Assembly: GCA_022571515.1 (NCBI GenBank)
Contig: JACZXQ010000005.1
Location: forward strand, 1-64,000
Direction of reading: 5' to 3'
Source: Gemmatimonadota bacterium
GTDB lineage: Bacteria > Gemmatimonadota > Gemmatimonadetes > Longimicrobiales > Gaopeijiaceae
Length of the DNA: 64,000 nt
Of this stretch, positions 33,543 to 42,360 are shown in pieces (position 1 is the first letter of the stretch; each line of letters opens with the position of its first letter). Made by a program: the position numbers and the translations under genes. The notes beneath the pieces were generated by a model, which was given only the letters and a program-made list of their open reading frames with translations, had not been told where the DNA came from and did no database searches.

Positions 33543-34271
33543 TCAGTTCGCTTTGGGCCGAGCAGCGCTCCACGCCGTGCTTGGGTCTCGAATCGCCTTC
33601 CTATCCCAGTTCCAAATGACTTGTTGATACGGCCGGACGAGATAGTTGAACGGCGCCACGATCACGTGTGCGAGGCGCGTGAAGGGCACCATGAAGACGA
33701 GTGCGAACGCACCGACGATATGGAGCTTGATGACCCATGGCAGCGCGAACACGGCCCCCGCCTCCGGCGAGAACTTCACCAGCGACCAGAGGTAGGGGCT
33801 GAGGTCAGCGGCGAACCAGGACGATCCCCAGCGATATCCCAACGCTATCCAACACCCGAGGATCACCTGGGCGAGGAGAAGCATCTCGATGCCGATGTCC
33901 ATGGGGGTGGTCACGGCCCGTATGCGTGCGTTGGTGAATCGGCGATACATCAGCGCCGCGAGTCCGATCAGCACGGTGAGGCCGAATACGAACGCCGTGC
34001 CTTCGAGGATGATGAGGCGCAGGGGCTGACTATTCCATGCGAGCGTCGCCTGGGGGAGCATGAATGCCACGAGATGCCCGAGGAAGACCACAAGAATGCC
34101 GATGTGGAACGGGATCGTTCCCCAAAAGAGCATCTTCCCCTCGAGAAACTGGGAGGAGAGCGAGGTAACCGTGAAGCCCTTCCACTTCCACCGATAGATG
34201 ACGCCAACCACGAAGGTGATTACGGCCACGTAGGGAAACGCTACGAAGAGAAACGTGTCGAGCGCGGTCAT
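33543..34271 (-). CDS. narI: Respiratory nitrate reductase gamma subunit (cytochrome b)
   Basis: A 242-residue membrane cytochrome that takes electrons from quinol and passes them through two b-type haems to NarH. Five helices are visible. The haem ligands correspond to His56 and His66 (IPFHIGILVVFLGHLV), and His184 and His202 (KLHIVGAFA, RLAHVI). The length is close to E. coli NarI (225). ATG 34271 overlaps the narJ stop (ATGA). Confidence 0.95.
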   Translation of the reverse strand: MTALDTFLFVAFPYVAVITFVVGVIYRWKWKGFTVTSLSSQFLEGKMLFWGTIPFHIGILVVFLGHLVAFMLPQATLAWNSQPLRLIILEGTAFVFGLTVLIGLAALMYRRFTNARIRAVTTPMDIGIEMLLLAQVILGCWIALGYRWGSSWFAADLSPYLWSLVKFSPEAGAVFALPWVIKLHIVGAFALVFMVPFTRLAHVIVAPFNYLVRPYQQVIWNWDRKAIRDPSTAWSAARPKAN

Positions 34272-34984
34272 AGCATTCTCCCGGACTTGGTCGGCTTGCC
34301 GCGCGAGGCCTCGATCTCCAGTTCACGCCCGACGGACTGCAAGAAGTCGTTGTTATGTTCCGGCGGCACCCACTTGGCCAGACGAAAGTCTTCGCGCAGG
34401 ACTTCGAGGACGGCCGTGAGCGGCTCGCGGAACATGGTCCCGCGCTCGGCCGACGAGACGATCAGTGTCTTGAAGTGCTTCTGGTAGAGGCCGTTACGCG
34501 CATCGATCCGGCGCACGCCGAACTCGGCGACCATCATCTGAACCGCCGGATGCAGGATTTCTTCGACGAACTCTCGGGCCAGGTCCCGGTCCTCCCAGCG
34601 CGCGACCAGGCGCAGCACATTGGGGAGGTGGTCGGGCAGTTCGGTGCCTGGGTCGATTCCGACTACGGCGAGCTCACGGTTCAGGTTCACCAACAATTCG
34701 CCGCGCTTGTAATCGTCACCGAACATCACGTAGCCCACGCCGAGCGTGGTGATGGCCTGGACATCGAAGGAGCGCGTGAAGATCTCCTGGACTTCGTCCA
34801 GTTCCTCTGGGGTGAATGGCCCCCCCTCGCTCGGCAACACCTGAGCGAGCGCCGCGATCTCGGCAGCGGCGAGAACGTACCGACCGGCGAGCGCGTCGTA
34901 CGTGCCCTGAACCCACGTCGGGTAGTCGAGTTGGGGATAATCGAAGAGCACGGCCAGGTGCTCGTAGTGGGCGAATGGATGCAT
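34268..34984 (-). CDS. narJ: Nitrate reductase assembly chaperone
   Basis: A 238-residue NarJ/TorD-type chaperone needed to insert the molybdenum cofactor and keep NarGH soluble until it docks on NarI. It is recognised by HLAVLFDYPQLDYP near the start, LDEVQEIFTRSFDVQAITTLGVGYVMFGDDYKRGELLVNL (beginning at about residue 60) and LPDHLPNVLRLVARW. It is placed between narH and narI, as in most nar operons, with a 2-bp gap to narH. Confidence 0.93.
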   Translation of the reverse strand: MHPFAHYEHLAVLFDYPQLDYPTWVQGTYDALAGRYVLAAAEIAALAQVLPSEGGPFTPEELDEVQEIFTRSFDVQAITTLGVGYVMFGDDYKRGELLVNLNRELAVVGIDPGTELPDHLPNVLRLVARWEDRDLAREFVEEILHPAVQMMVAEFGVRRIDARNGLYQKHFKTLIVSSAERGTMFREPLTAVLEVLREDFRLAKWVPPEHNNDFLQSVGRELEIEASRGKPTKSGRML

Positions 34985-34986
34985 GG

Positions 34987-36540
34987 TCAGGCCCCCCTCG
35001 TGGCGGAGCCGACTTTGAATCCGAAGCCGGTGTTGCCCTTCACGTCCCCGGTGAACTCGATCATCTCGATGGCCTGTTCGCGGTGGGCGGCGGGAATCAC
35101 GAAGCGGTCGTCGAACTTGGCCAAGGAGGTCAGATAGTAGATGTCGTCTGCGAGCAATGGTGTGAGGTTCGTATCGGCCAGCGCAGCATCCACCGTCTCT
35201 TTGGCCACGTCGCCGACCGTGACGAGGCGCCGGTGGAGGCGCACGGCCATCAACTTCTTCAGGCGGTCCGCCACGGCCACGGTATCCCCGGCGCTGAACA
35301 GGCTGGCCATGTACTCGAGGGGGAAACGGGAGTCGTCGATCGTGCCGAAGAGCTCCTTCGTTGTCGTGTCGTAGAGCCAGCTGTCGGGCCAGTGCTTCGC
35401 GATGTCGTGGAGTTCGCCGCCCCGTTCACTGTGATCCGCCTCCGACACGGTGGCCACCACCGGTAGGAGCGGCGGCACATAGAAGAGCATCGGTAGCGTG
35501 CGGAACTCCGGATGCAGAGGCAGCGCCATGTTCCAGATCTTCACGAACTTGTAGGTCGGCGAGTTCTGCGCCGAGTCGATGGTCGAGTCCGCCACCCCGT
35601 TCGTCTTCGCCGCGGCAATGACCTCCGGATCGAAGGGGTCGAGGATCATGTCCATCTGGCGCTGCACAACGTCGGCCTCGTCCGCCGAGGCGACGGCCTC
35701 GATCTGGTCGGCGTCGTAGAGCATCACGCCCAAGTAGCGGATCCGCCCGACGCACGAGTGCATGCACGCCGGTGCGAGGCCCGCCTCGATGCGCGGATAG
35801 CACAGGATGCACTTCTCCGACTTTCCGGTATTCCAGTTGTAGTAGGTCTTCTTATACGGGCAGGCCGTCACACACATGCGCCAGCCGCGGCACACGTCCT
35901 GGTTGATCAGGACCACGCCGTCTTCACCGCGCTTGTAGATCGCCCCGGAGGGGCACGAGGCCACGCACGCCGGGTTCAGGCAGTGATTGCAGATGCGCGG
36001 CAGGTAGAAGAACGCCATGCGCTCGAGCTCGAACATGGCCTCCTGCTCAGCGTCCGTGAGATTTTTGAAGTTGGGATCGTTCCGCGCGTAGTCGGGCGAC
36101 CCGCTCAGGTCGTCGTCCCAGTTCGGACCCATCTTGATGTCCATCGGCTCGCCCGTGATCATCGAAATCGGGCGCGCGGTGGGCTGGTCGTCGCCGGCCG
36201 AGGACTCGATCAGGTCGAGGTATTTGAAGGTGAAGGGCTCGTAGTAGTCGTCGATCACCGGCATGTGGGGATTGTGGAAGATGTTGGTGAGGCTCTTCGG
36301 CTTGCCGGCCCCCTTCAGCCGTATGCCGTCACCATCCTTCTCCCAACCACCCTTGTAGATATCCTGATCCTCCCACTTGCCTGGATATCCGGTTCCCGGC
36401 TTGGTTTCGACGTTGTTCCACCACATGTATTCGGCACCCTTGCGGTCGGTCCAAATGTTCTTGCAGGCGACCGAACACGTGTGGCACCCGATGCACTTGT
36501 CGAGGTGAAACACCATCGAGATTTGTGAGCGAACATCCAT
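34987..36540 (-). CDS. narH: Respiratory nitrate reductase beta subunit
   Basis: A 517-residue iron-sulphur subunit that carries electrons from NarI to NarG. Cysteine clusters: DKCIGCHTCSVACKNIW, CNHCLNPACVASCPSGAIYK, CRGWRMCVTACPYKKTYYNW (Trp in the place of one Cys, marking the 3Fe-4S site as in E. coli) and KCILCYPRIEAGLAPACMHSC. Together they bind three 4Fe-4S and one 3Fe-4S cluster. The length agrees with NarH (512). It starts 36 bp after narG. Confidence 0.97.
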   Translation of the reverse strand: MDVRSQISMVFHLDKCIGCHTCSVACKNIWTDRKGAEYMWWNNVETKPGTGYPGKWEDQDIYKGGWEKDGDGIRLKGAGKPKSLTNIFHNPHMPVIDDYYEPFTFKYLDLIESSAGDDQPTARPISMITGEPMDIKMGPNWDDDLSGSPDYARNDPNFKNLTDAEQEAMFELERMAFFYLPRICNHCLNPACVASCPSGAIYKRGEDGVVLINQDVCRGWRMCVTACPYKKTYYNWNTGKSEKCILCYPRIEAGLAPACMHSCVGRIRYLGVMLYDADQIEAVASADEADVVQRQMDMILDPFDPEVIAAAKTNGVADSTIDSAQNSPTYKFVKIWNMALPLHPEFRTLPMLFYVPPLLPVVATVSEADHSERGGELHDIAKHWPDSWLYDTTTKELFGTIDDSRFPLEYMASLFSAGDTVAVADRLKKLMAVRLHRRLVTVGDVAKETVDAALADTNLTPLLADDIYYLTSLAKFDDRFVIPAAHREQAIEMIEFTGDVKGNTGFGFKVGSATRGA

Positions 36541-36576
36541 GTCAGCGCTCCCGTCCCTGGCGCGAGTCTCTGATCA

Positions 36577-39500
36577 TCAGAACACCACCTTGTCCATGCG
36601 TTTCACGACGACGTGCGTGTCGCGGTTGGGAGCGATCGGCCCCCAGTAGTTGAATCCGTACGAGAATTGTCCGTAGCCACCGGCGAGAAAATTCGGCTTG
36701 AGGTGGATCCGGGTGAAGCTGTTGTGGCCCCCTGCCCTCTTGTTGCCTCGGGTCGGGGATTTCGGAATTCCGATCGTGCGCTCCGGTACGTGGTAGACGA
36801 TGCACACGCCCTTCGGAATGCGCGCACTGACGCAGGCACGGGCCGCATAGACACCGTGATCGTTGAAGACCTCGACCCAGTCGTTGTCCTGGATGCCGAG
36901 CTCCCTGGCGTCCACCTCGCTCAGCCACACCGGCTCGCAGCCCCTCGACAGGGTCAGCATGCGAGGGTTGTCCATGTAGGTGGAGTGGATGTGCCACTTT
37001 CCGTGCGGCGTGAGGCAATTGAGTATGCGGGCCTCGCCGTCCTTCAGCGTCTCCTTGAGGTCGCCGTAGGCTTCGGGCTTGGGTGACGGCTTGTAGGTCG
37101 GCAGGTTCTCGCCGTACGCCAGGTACATTTCGTGGTCGAGATAGAAATGCTGTCTTCCCGTGAGCGTGCGCCACGGCACCAGTTGCTCGACGTTGTAGGT
37201 GTAGGCCGCGTACGCCCGACCGTCGTTCATCAAGCCTGACCAGAGGGGCGAGGTGTTGTACCGGCGCGGTTGGGCTTGCAGATCCGCGTAATTGATGCGG
37301 ACGTCCGCGCTGCCCGCTCCCAGGTGGGCCAATTCCAACCCGGTTTTCTTTTCGGCGTTCTCGTAGGCGCGCACGTTGAGCACGCCGTTGGTGAGCGTCG
37401 AAAGGTGCAGCACGGCGTCGGCGGCCCACAGGTCTTCCTTGAGCGAGGGGAGCACGCTGCCGTTGTTGCGCTCCACCGGGAAGTGGTTGGACTCGATCAT
37501 CTCGTCGAAGGCGTCGGCACAGTCGTAATGGTTGCCGTGAGCGCCCAGGCCGGTCGTGCGGATGCGATCGCCCAGCGTGATGAATTTTTCGTAGATCTTC
37601 GTATAGTCCCGGTCCACGACCTCGATGCCGTGCATCGTCTTCCCGGGGATGGCCTCGCACTCGTCCAGGTACCAATCCTTGATTTCCGGCTGTGCGATTT
37701 CACCCGCGGAGTCGTGCGCGATGGGCACCGAGATGATGTCTTTCTGAACCTCCGGGAAGTACTCGGCCGCCGCCTCGCTCGTAGCCTTGGCGATGTCGCG
37801 GAAGATGTTCCAGTCGGTCTTGGACTCCCACACGGGCGCGATTGCGGCCGACAGCGGATGAATGAACGAGTGAAGGTCGGTGGTGTTCAGGTCGGCCTTC
37901 TCGTACCACGACGCGGCCGGGAGCACAATGTCGCTGTAGAGGGCCGACGAGTCCATCCGGAAGTTGAGGTCGATGATGAGGTCCATCTTCCCGACGGGTG
38001 CGACCTCATGCCAGTTCACATCGACGGGGCGTTCCTCGGAGTCCTCGGCGATCAAGTTGTGATGGGTGCCGAGGTAGTGCTTGAGGGCGTATTCGTGGCC
38101 CTTCATGCTCCCCATGATGGCGTTACCCCGCCAGATGTACCACACGCGGGGGAAGCTGGTCTCGGCCTCCGGATCGCTTACCGCATAGTTGAGCGTCTTG
38201 GCCTTGAGTTTCTCCAGCACGTACTGCTTGACCGCATCGTCGTCGGCAGCGCCGCTCTGCACGGCTTCCTTGCCCAGCTCGAGACTGTTTTGGTCGAACT
38301 GTGGGTAGAACGGCATCCATCCCATGCGCACCGACTTGTAGATCTGGTCGGCGGTGTGCTGCTTCGTGAGATCGTTGTCGGGGACGGTGTTGTACCGTGA
38401 GAACTGGCCGTCATAGCGGTACTGGCACGAATTCATGTAGTGCCAGATGGGCGCCTGCTGGAGCCGGACGGCGCCGTGCCAGTCCTTTCCGAACGCGATC
38501 GCACCCCAGGAGTCCGCCGGAGCCAGCTTTTCCTGGCCCACGTAGTGGTTGAGGCCTCCACCGTTCTTGCCCACGCACCCCGTGAGCATCAGCGCCATGG
38601 CTCCCGCGCGGTACATCAAGTTGGAGTGGTACCAGTGGTTGATGCCCGCGCCGATGATGATCATGCACTTGCCGCCGGTGATGTCGGCGGTGTTGGCCCA
38701 CTCCCGTGCGAACTGGATCACCGTGTCGGCGGAGACCCCCGTAAAGATTTCCTGCCAGGCGGGTGTGTACGCGGCGGTCTTGTTGGTATAGTCGGCCGGG
38801 TAGTCGCCGGCCAACCCGCGAGACACCCCGTACTGGGCCATCATGAGGTCGTAGACGGTGGTCACCACGGCGGTGCCGTCTACGGTCTCGACCTCCATGA
38901 CCGGAACACCGCGATATACGGTCTTGTCGAGCCCGAATTCGGTGAACGCCGTCTGGGCCACCTTTTCCGAGCGCCCCAACAGCGTCAGCACCGGATCGTA
39001 CGCCCGATCGTCGGTCGCGTTCTCGGGCTTCATGTTCCAGTTGCCCGGCTTCTCGTCCCAGCGGGAACCCGAACTTCCCTTGGGCACGACGAAACCGCCG
39101 CTTGAGGCGTCGATGTTCAGGAACTTCCAATCGCCGTTCGAGATGTCGCGGTACTCGGCGATCTCGTTGGCGCGTAACAACCTGCCCGGCTTGTAGTTAG
39201 CTCCGTCTTTCTCAAGTTTCACGAGATAGGGGCTGTCCGTGTACTTCTTGACGTAGTCGAGGAAGTACGGGGTCTGTTTCTCGTGGTGGAATTCCTTCAG
39301 GATCACGTGCGTGGTGGCCATCCAGAAGGCGCCGTCGCTACCCGCGTGCAGCGGTACCCACTGATCAGCGTATTTGCAGACCTGGCTGAAGTCCGGCGAA
39401 AACACCACGGTCTTGGTCCCGTTGTGCCGGGACTCGGCGAAGAAATGGCAATCCGGCGTGCGCGTCATGTTCAGACAGGCACCCATGTCCGCGATCATCT

Positions 39501-40200
39501 TCGCGTTGAACCAATCAGCGCTCTCACACACATCGGTCTGCTCGCCCCAGATCTCGGGGAATGCCGTGGGGAGGTCACAATACCAGTCGTAGAAGCTGAG
39601 GTTGACGCCGCCGAACAGCTGCAGGAACCGGCTGCCGGCCGCGTAGCTCAGCATGGACATGGCGGGGATGGGGCTGAAGCCGATCACCCGGTCCGGGCCA
39701 TACTTCTCGGCCGTGTAGATGTTGGCGACGGCCATGATCTCCAGGACCTCGTCCCACGACGTGCGCCGGAATCCCCCCTTCCCTCGCGCGGTCTGGTACG
39801 TTTTGCGCGCGACTTCGTCGTCCTGAAGCGCCTTCCACGCGGCCATGGGATCGCCACCCACCTCGCGCTTCTTGGCGCGGTACGCGTCGATCAGCGCACT
39901 ACGAATCAACGGATACTTGATGCGGAGCGGGCTGTAGAGATACCACGAATACGAGATCCCGCGTTGGCACCCGCGCGGCTCGTAGGGCGGCAGTTTATCA
40001 TCCAGGAGTGGGTAGTCGAGTGCCTGTGTCTCCCAGGTGACGATCCCGTCCTTCACGTGGATCTGCCAGGAGCAGCCGCCCGTGCAATTCACGCCATGCG
40101 TGCTGCGCACGATTCGATCATGCTGGAACCGATTGCGGTAGAACTCTTCCCACTTCCTCGTCTGGGGAGAGACGATGTCTTTAATCCAGCCCATGGTCAC
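36577..40200 (-). CDS. narG: Respiratory nitrate reductase alpha subunit (molybdopterin)
   Basis: A 1,207-residue molybdenum-bisMGD catalytic subunit that reduces nitrate to nitrite. The N-terminal FS0 cluster ligands are His35, Cys39, Cys43 and Cys78 ([13 protein letters not shown] ... EPRGCQRG). The YDWYCDLP segment near 204-211 matches the region holding the Mo-ligating Asp. Later segments [18 protein letters not shown] and [15 protein letters not shown] are typical of the NarG C-terminus. There is no twin-arginine signal, so this is the cytoplasmic-facing Nar type, not a periplasmic or archaeal-type enzyme. It starts 43 bp after the cytochrome gene, which probably makes it the second gene of the operon. 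Confidence 0.97.
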   Translation of the reverse strand: MTMGWIKDIVSPQTRKWEEFYRNRFQHDRIVRSTHGVNCTGGCSWQIHVKDGIVTWETQALDYPLLDDKLPPYEPRGCQRGISYSWYLYSPLRIKYPLIRSALIDAYRAKKREVGGDPMAAWKALQDDEVARKTYQTARGKGGFRRTSWDEVLEIMAVANIYTAEKYGPDRVIGFSPIPAMSMLSYAAGSRFLQLFGGVNLSFYDWYCDLPTAFPEIWGEQTDVCESADWFNAKMIADMGACLNMTRTPDCHFFAESRHNGTKTVVFSPDFSQVCKYADQWVPLHAGSDGAFWMATTHVILKEFHHEKQTPYFLDYVKKYTDSPYLVKLEKDGANYKPGRLLRANEIAEYRDISNGDWKFLNIDASSGGFVVPKGSSGSRWDEKPGNWNMKPENATDDRAYDPVLTLLGRSEKVAQTAFTEFGLDKTVYRGVPVMEVETVDGTAVVTTVYDLMMAQYGVSRGLAGDYPADYTNKTAAYTPAWQEIFTGVSADTVIQFAREWANTADITGGKCMIIIGAGINHWYHSNLMYRAGAMALMLTGCVGKNGGGLNHYVGQEKLAPADSWGAIAFGKDWHGAVRLQQAPIWHYMNSCQYRYDGQFSRYNTVPDNDLTKQHTADQIYKSVRMGWMPFYPQFDQNSLELGKEAVQSGAADDDAVKQYVLEKLKAKTLNYAVSDPEAETSFPRVWYIWRGNAIMGSMKGHEYALKHYLGTHHNLIAEDSEERPVDVNWHEVAPVGKMDLIIDLNFRMDSSALYSDIVLPAASWYEKADLNTTDLHSFIHPLSAAIAPVWESKTDWNIFRDIAKATSEAAAEYFPEVQKDIISVPIAHDSAGEIAQPEIKDWYLDECEAIPGKTMHGIEVVDRDYTKIYEKFITLGDRIRTTGLGAHGNHYDCADAFDEMIESNHFPVERNNGSVLPSLKEDLWAADAVLHLSTLTNGVLNVRAYENAEKKTGLELAHLGAGSADVRINYADLQAQPRRYNTSPLWSGLMNDGRAYAAYTYNVEQLVPWRTLTGRQHFYLDHEMYLAYGENLPTYKPSPKPEAYGDLKETLKDGEARILNCLTPHGKWHIHSTYMDNPRMLTLSRGCEPVWLSEVDARELGIQDNDWVEVFNDHGVYAARACVSARIPKGVCIVYHVPERTIGIPKSPTRGNKRAGGHNSFTRIHLKPNFLAGGYGQFSYGFNYWGPIAPNRDTHVVVKRMDKVVF

Positions 40201-40243
40201 ACGGCTCCGCTGAGCTTGAGTGCGTAGGTTCGAGGGTGTTGCG

Positions 40244-41098
40244 TCATGTGGAGCGGATTTGGCGGTCGAAGATTTCCTGATTCACCGAGCCTCGCTTCCG
40301 GCCGCTCCAGGCCAGGGAGTAGAGGCCGAGCAGAAGAGCGGCGCCGACCACACCAAAGCCGAACAGCTTGATGCCGTAGTCCCTGGGCTGGTGCAGCGCG
40401 TGCTCAGCATCCGCTCGTTCGAGAAAAGCGACGAGGCCGGCGACCTCGTCTTCCGTCAGGGGTCTGTCCTCATAGGCCTTCTGCATGACAGGAAACGGCG
40501 GACTGCCGATGATCGCCCTGACCCCCGCGCCACCGAGGCGTGTGAACACCGTGGTGAGCTCCGTGGCGAGGATCCCGCCGCCGATAACAGCGTCGTTGAT
40601 CACATCGTGGCACGAGTTGCAGGTGGGGCCGCCGTTGGTGAGACGTGTATGTCCCTGGAATAGGGCCTGCCCCAAGAGGATTTGTTCCTCTGTTGCCGGG
40701 GGAGCCTCTTCTTGCGCGGGGCTCGGCGCGTCGGATGCCGCACCTCGGATGTAATCGAGGACGGCTTCGGCCTGTGCGCGAGTCGTGCCGAGGTTGGGCA
40801 TGGGCACGATGTATTCTGCCAAGAGTCGTGTCGCGATCGAATCGCCGCCGGCGATGACCTGGTCGGGCGTTGTGATGAACGCGATCAGCCACTCACGGTC
40901 CCGCCGATCGTTGATTCCCTCCAACCCAGGGCCAACGAGCCGGTCCGCACCTGTCGTGTGACACGCCGCACACGTTGTTCGGAAGACATCCTCTCCGGCA
41001 CTCTGGGCTTGTGCTTGGCTGGGGATGGAGGCTAGGAGGACCGCCAGCGCAAAGGGACGGCCCAGGGACGATGGCTTGGGCGCACGAGGTCTGCCCAC
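40244..41098 (-). CDS. Di-haem cytochrome c with C-terminal membrane anchor, nar operon
   Basis: A 284-residue exported protein with signal (to about 33) and two class I cytochrome c modules: CAACH at 43-47 (with GPGLEGI and a Met in VPMPNLG) and CNSCH at 160-164 (partner [19 protein letters not shown]). Between the modules lies an Ala/Glu/Pro-rich linker. A transmembrane helix at about 244-264 precedes a Lys/Arg-rich cytoplasmic tail. It is the first gene upstream of narG, like NarC in Thermus-type and several other nar operons, and may supply or take electrons on the periplasmic side, or help insert NarI. Which role applies is not shown by the sequence. Confidence 0.85.
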   Translation of the reverse strand: MGRPRAPKPSSLGRPFALAVLLASIPSQAQAQSAGEDVFRTTCAACHTTGADRLVGPGLEGINDRRDREWLIAFITTPDQVIAGGDSIATRLLAEYIVPMPNLGTTRAQAEAVLDYIRGAASDAPSPAQEEAPPATEEQILLGQALFQGHTRLTNGGPTCNSCHDVINDAVIGGGILATELTTVFTRLGGAGVRAIIGSPPFPVMQKAYEDRPLTEDEVAGLVAFLERADAEHALHQPRDYGIKLFGFGVVGAALLLGLYSLAWSGRKRGSVNQEIFDRQIRST

Positions 41099-41351
41099 TG
41101 TTCCCTCCTCCTGGAGACACGCACGTTTTGGTTAGCGAAGTATGGCGTTCACCCGACGGAATGACTGTGGGGTGCACCCTGATTATGTTGTCGGGAAATT
41201 CACCACACTCAGGTGCGCAATTATGGCGGGTAAGCTCGTGGCTCATTCCCGATGAGGGTGTCCCCACCTGTTCCACTCGGCTATCTTGCTAACGCTTCCT
41301 CATGGTCCGGACACTCCCAGGGCTGTTTACACGCCGCACGACGAGCCGCGC
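41099..41351. other. Divergent promoter region between nar and deoC operons
   Basis: These 253 bp separate the start of the nar operon from deoC. No clear FNR-type TTGAT-N4-ATCAA palindrome, NarL heptamer cluster or riboswitch is visible. The AT-richer part around 41170-41230 (for example gattatgttgtcgggaaatt) is the best candidate for the promoters. Confidence 0.4.
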
Positions 41352-42356
41352 ATGGTACGTACCGACACACAAGAAAGTGGGACCCTTACCGATCATGCCA
41401 CCGAGGATGTCAGCCGTAACCCGGGCACTCCGCTGGAGCTCGACTGGGTACGGCGGGTCAGGGTCAACAGGAGCGCCGTGGAGCGTAGGGCGGGCACGCT
41501 CGGCACACGACGGAGTGTCAAGAAAGACCATCAGGCGGCCTGGCTCCTAAAGGCCATCACGTGCATGGACCTTACGACTCTGGCCGGAGACGACACCCCG
41601 GGGCGTGTGAGACGCCTGTGCGCCAAGGCAAGGCAGCCCGTCCGACGGGACCTTCTGGAGGCTCTTGGTGTGGCGCATCTCGATCTCACCGTGGGCGCGG
41701 TCTGCGTGTACCACACCATGGTCGAGACAGCGGTAGACGCTCTTTTGGGCTCCGGTATTCCGGTGGCTGCGGTATCCACCGGCTTCCCTGCCGGGCTCAG
41801 TCCGTTACAGCAACGTGTCGCCGAGATTCGAGCGTCCGTGGCGGCAGGAGCGGCCGAAATCGACATCGTCATCACCCGTGCCCACGTCCTCACCGACCAG
41901 TGGGAGCAGCTTTACGAAGAGGTCAGGACGTTTCGGGAGGCGTGCGGTGAGGCGCACCTCAAGACCATCCTCGCCACGGGTGAACTCGGCACCCTTCGCA
42001 ACGTCTACCGCGCGAGTCTGGTGTGCATGATGGCGGGCGCGGACTTCATCAAGACGTCTACCGGAAAGGAGTCGGTGAACGCGACTCTCCCGGTTGGACT
42101 GACGATGGCCCGGGCCATCCGTGAATACGGCGAGCGCACCGGCCATCAGGTAGGGCTCAAGCCTGCCGGGGGCATCCGCACTGCGAAGGATGCCCTGCTG
42201 TGGCTCATCCTCATGAAGGAGGAGCTCGGCAACGCCTGGCTCGAGCCAAACCTGTTCCGGTATGGCGCGAGTTCATTGTTGGGCGACATCGAGCGGCAGC
42301 TGGAGCACCACGTCACCGGCCGCTACTCCGCCGCCTACCGACATCCCTTGGCCTAG
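41352..42356 (+). CDS. deoC: Deoxyribose-phosphate aldolase
   Basis: A 334-residue class I aldolase that splits 2-deoxy-D-ribose 5-phosphate into D-glyceraldehyde 3-phosphate and acetaldehyde. Family segments: KAITCMDLTTLAGDDTPGRV, GAVCVYHTMVETAVDALLGSGIPVAAVSTGFPAG (starting near residue 115), AAEIDIVI, KTILATGELG, ADFIKTSTGKESVNATLP with the Schiff-base Lys234, and VGLKPAGGIRTAKDAL. It carries about 60 extra N-terminal residues, as in the longer DeoC group. The start is ATG 41352. The gene for the aldehyde dehydrogenase follows 4 bp after the stop, so the acetaldehyde produced can be oxidised at once. Confidence 0.95.
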   Translation: MVRTDTQESGTLTDHATEDVSRNPGTPLELDWVRRVRVNRSAVERRAGTLGTRRSVKKDHQAAWLLKAITCMDLTTLAGDDTPGRVRRLCAKARQPVRRDLLEALGVAHLDLTVGAVCVYHTMVETAVDALLGSGIPVAAVSTGFPAGLSPLQQRVAEIRASVAAGAAEIDIVITRAHVLTDQWEQLYEEVRTFREACGEAHLKTILATGELGTLRNVYRASLVCMMAGADFIKTSTGKESVNATLPVGLTMARAIREYGERTGHQVGLKPAGGIRTAKDALLWLILMKEELGNAWLEPNLFRYGASSLLGDIERQLEHHVTGRYSAAYRHPLA

Positions 42357-42360
42357 CCAT

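Noticed and set aside
33201-34487. 428-codon plus-strand frame opposite narK, narI and narJ
   Set aside because: It spans three genes of the opposite strand, with no motif and no start signal.
39283-40227. 314-codon plus-strand frame opposite narG
   Set aside because: It is the reverse of a highly conserved enzyme and has no independent similarity.
41099-41351. FNR or NarL sites ahead of the nar operon
   Set aside because: No convincing palindrome or heptamer cluster could be seen by eye.
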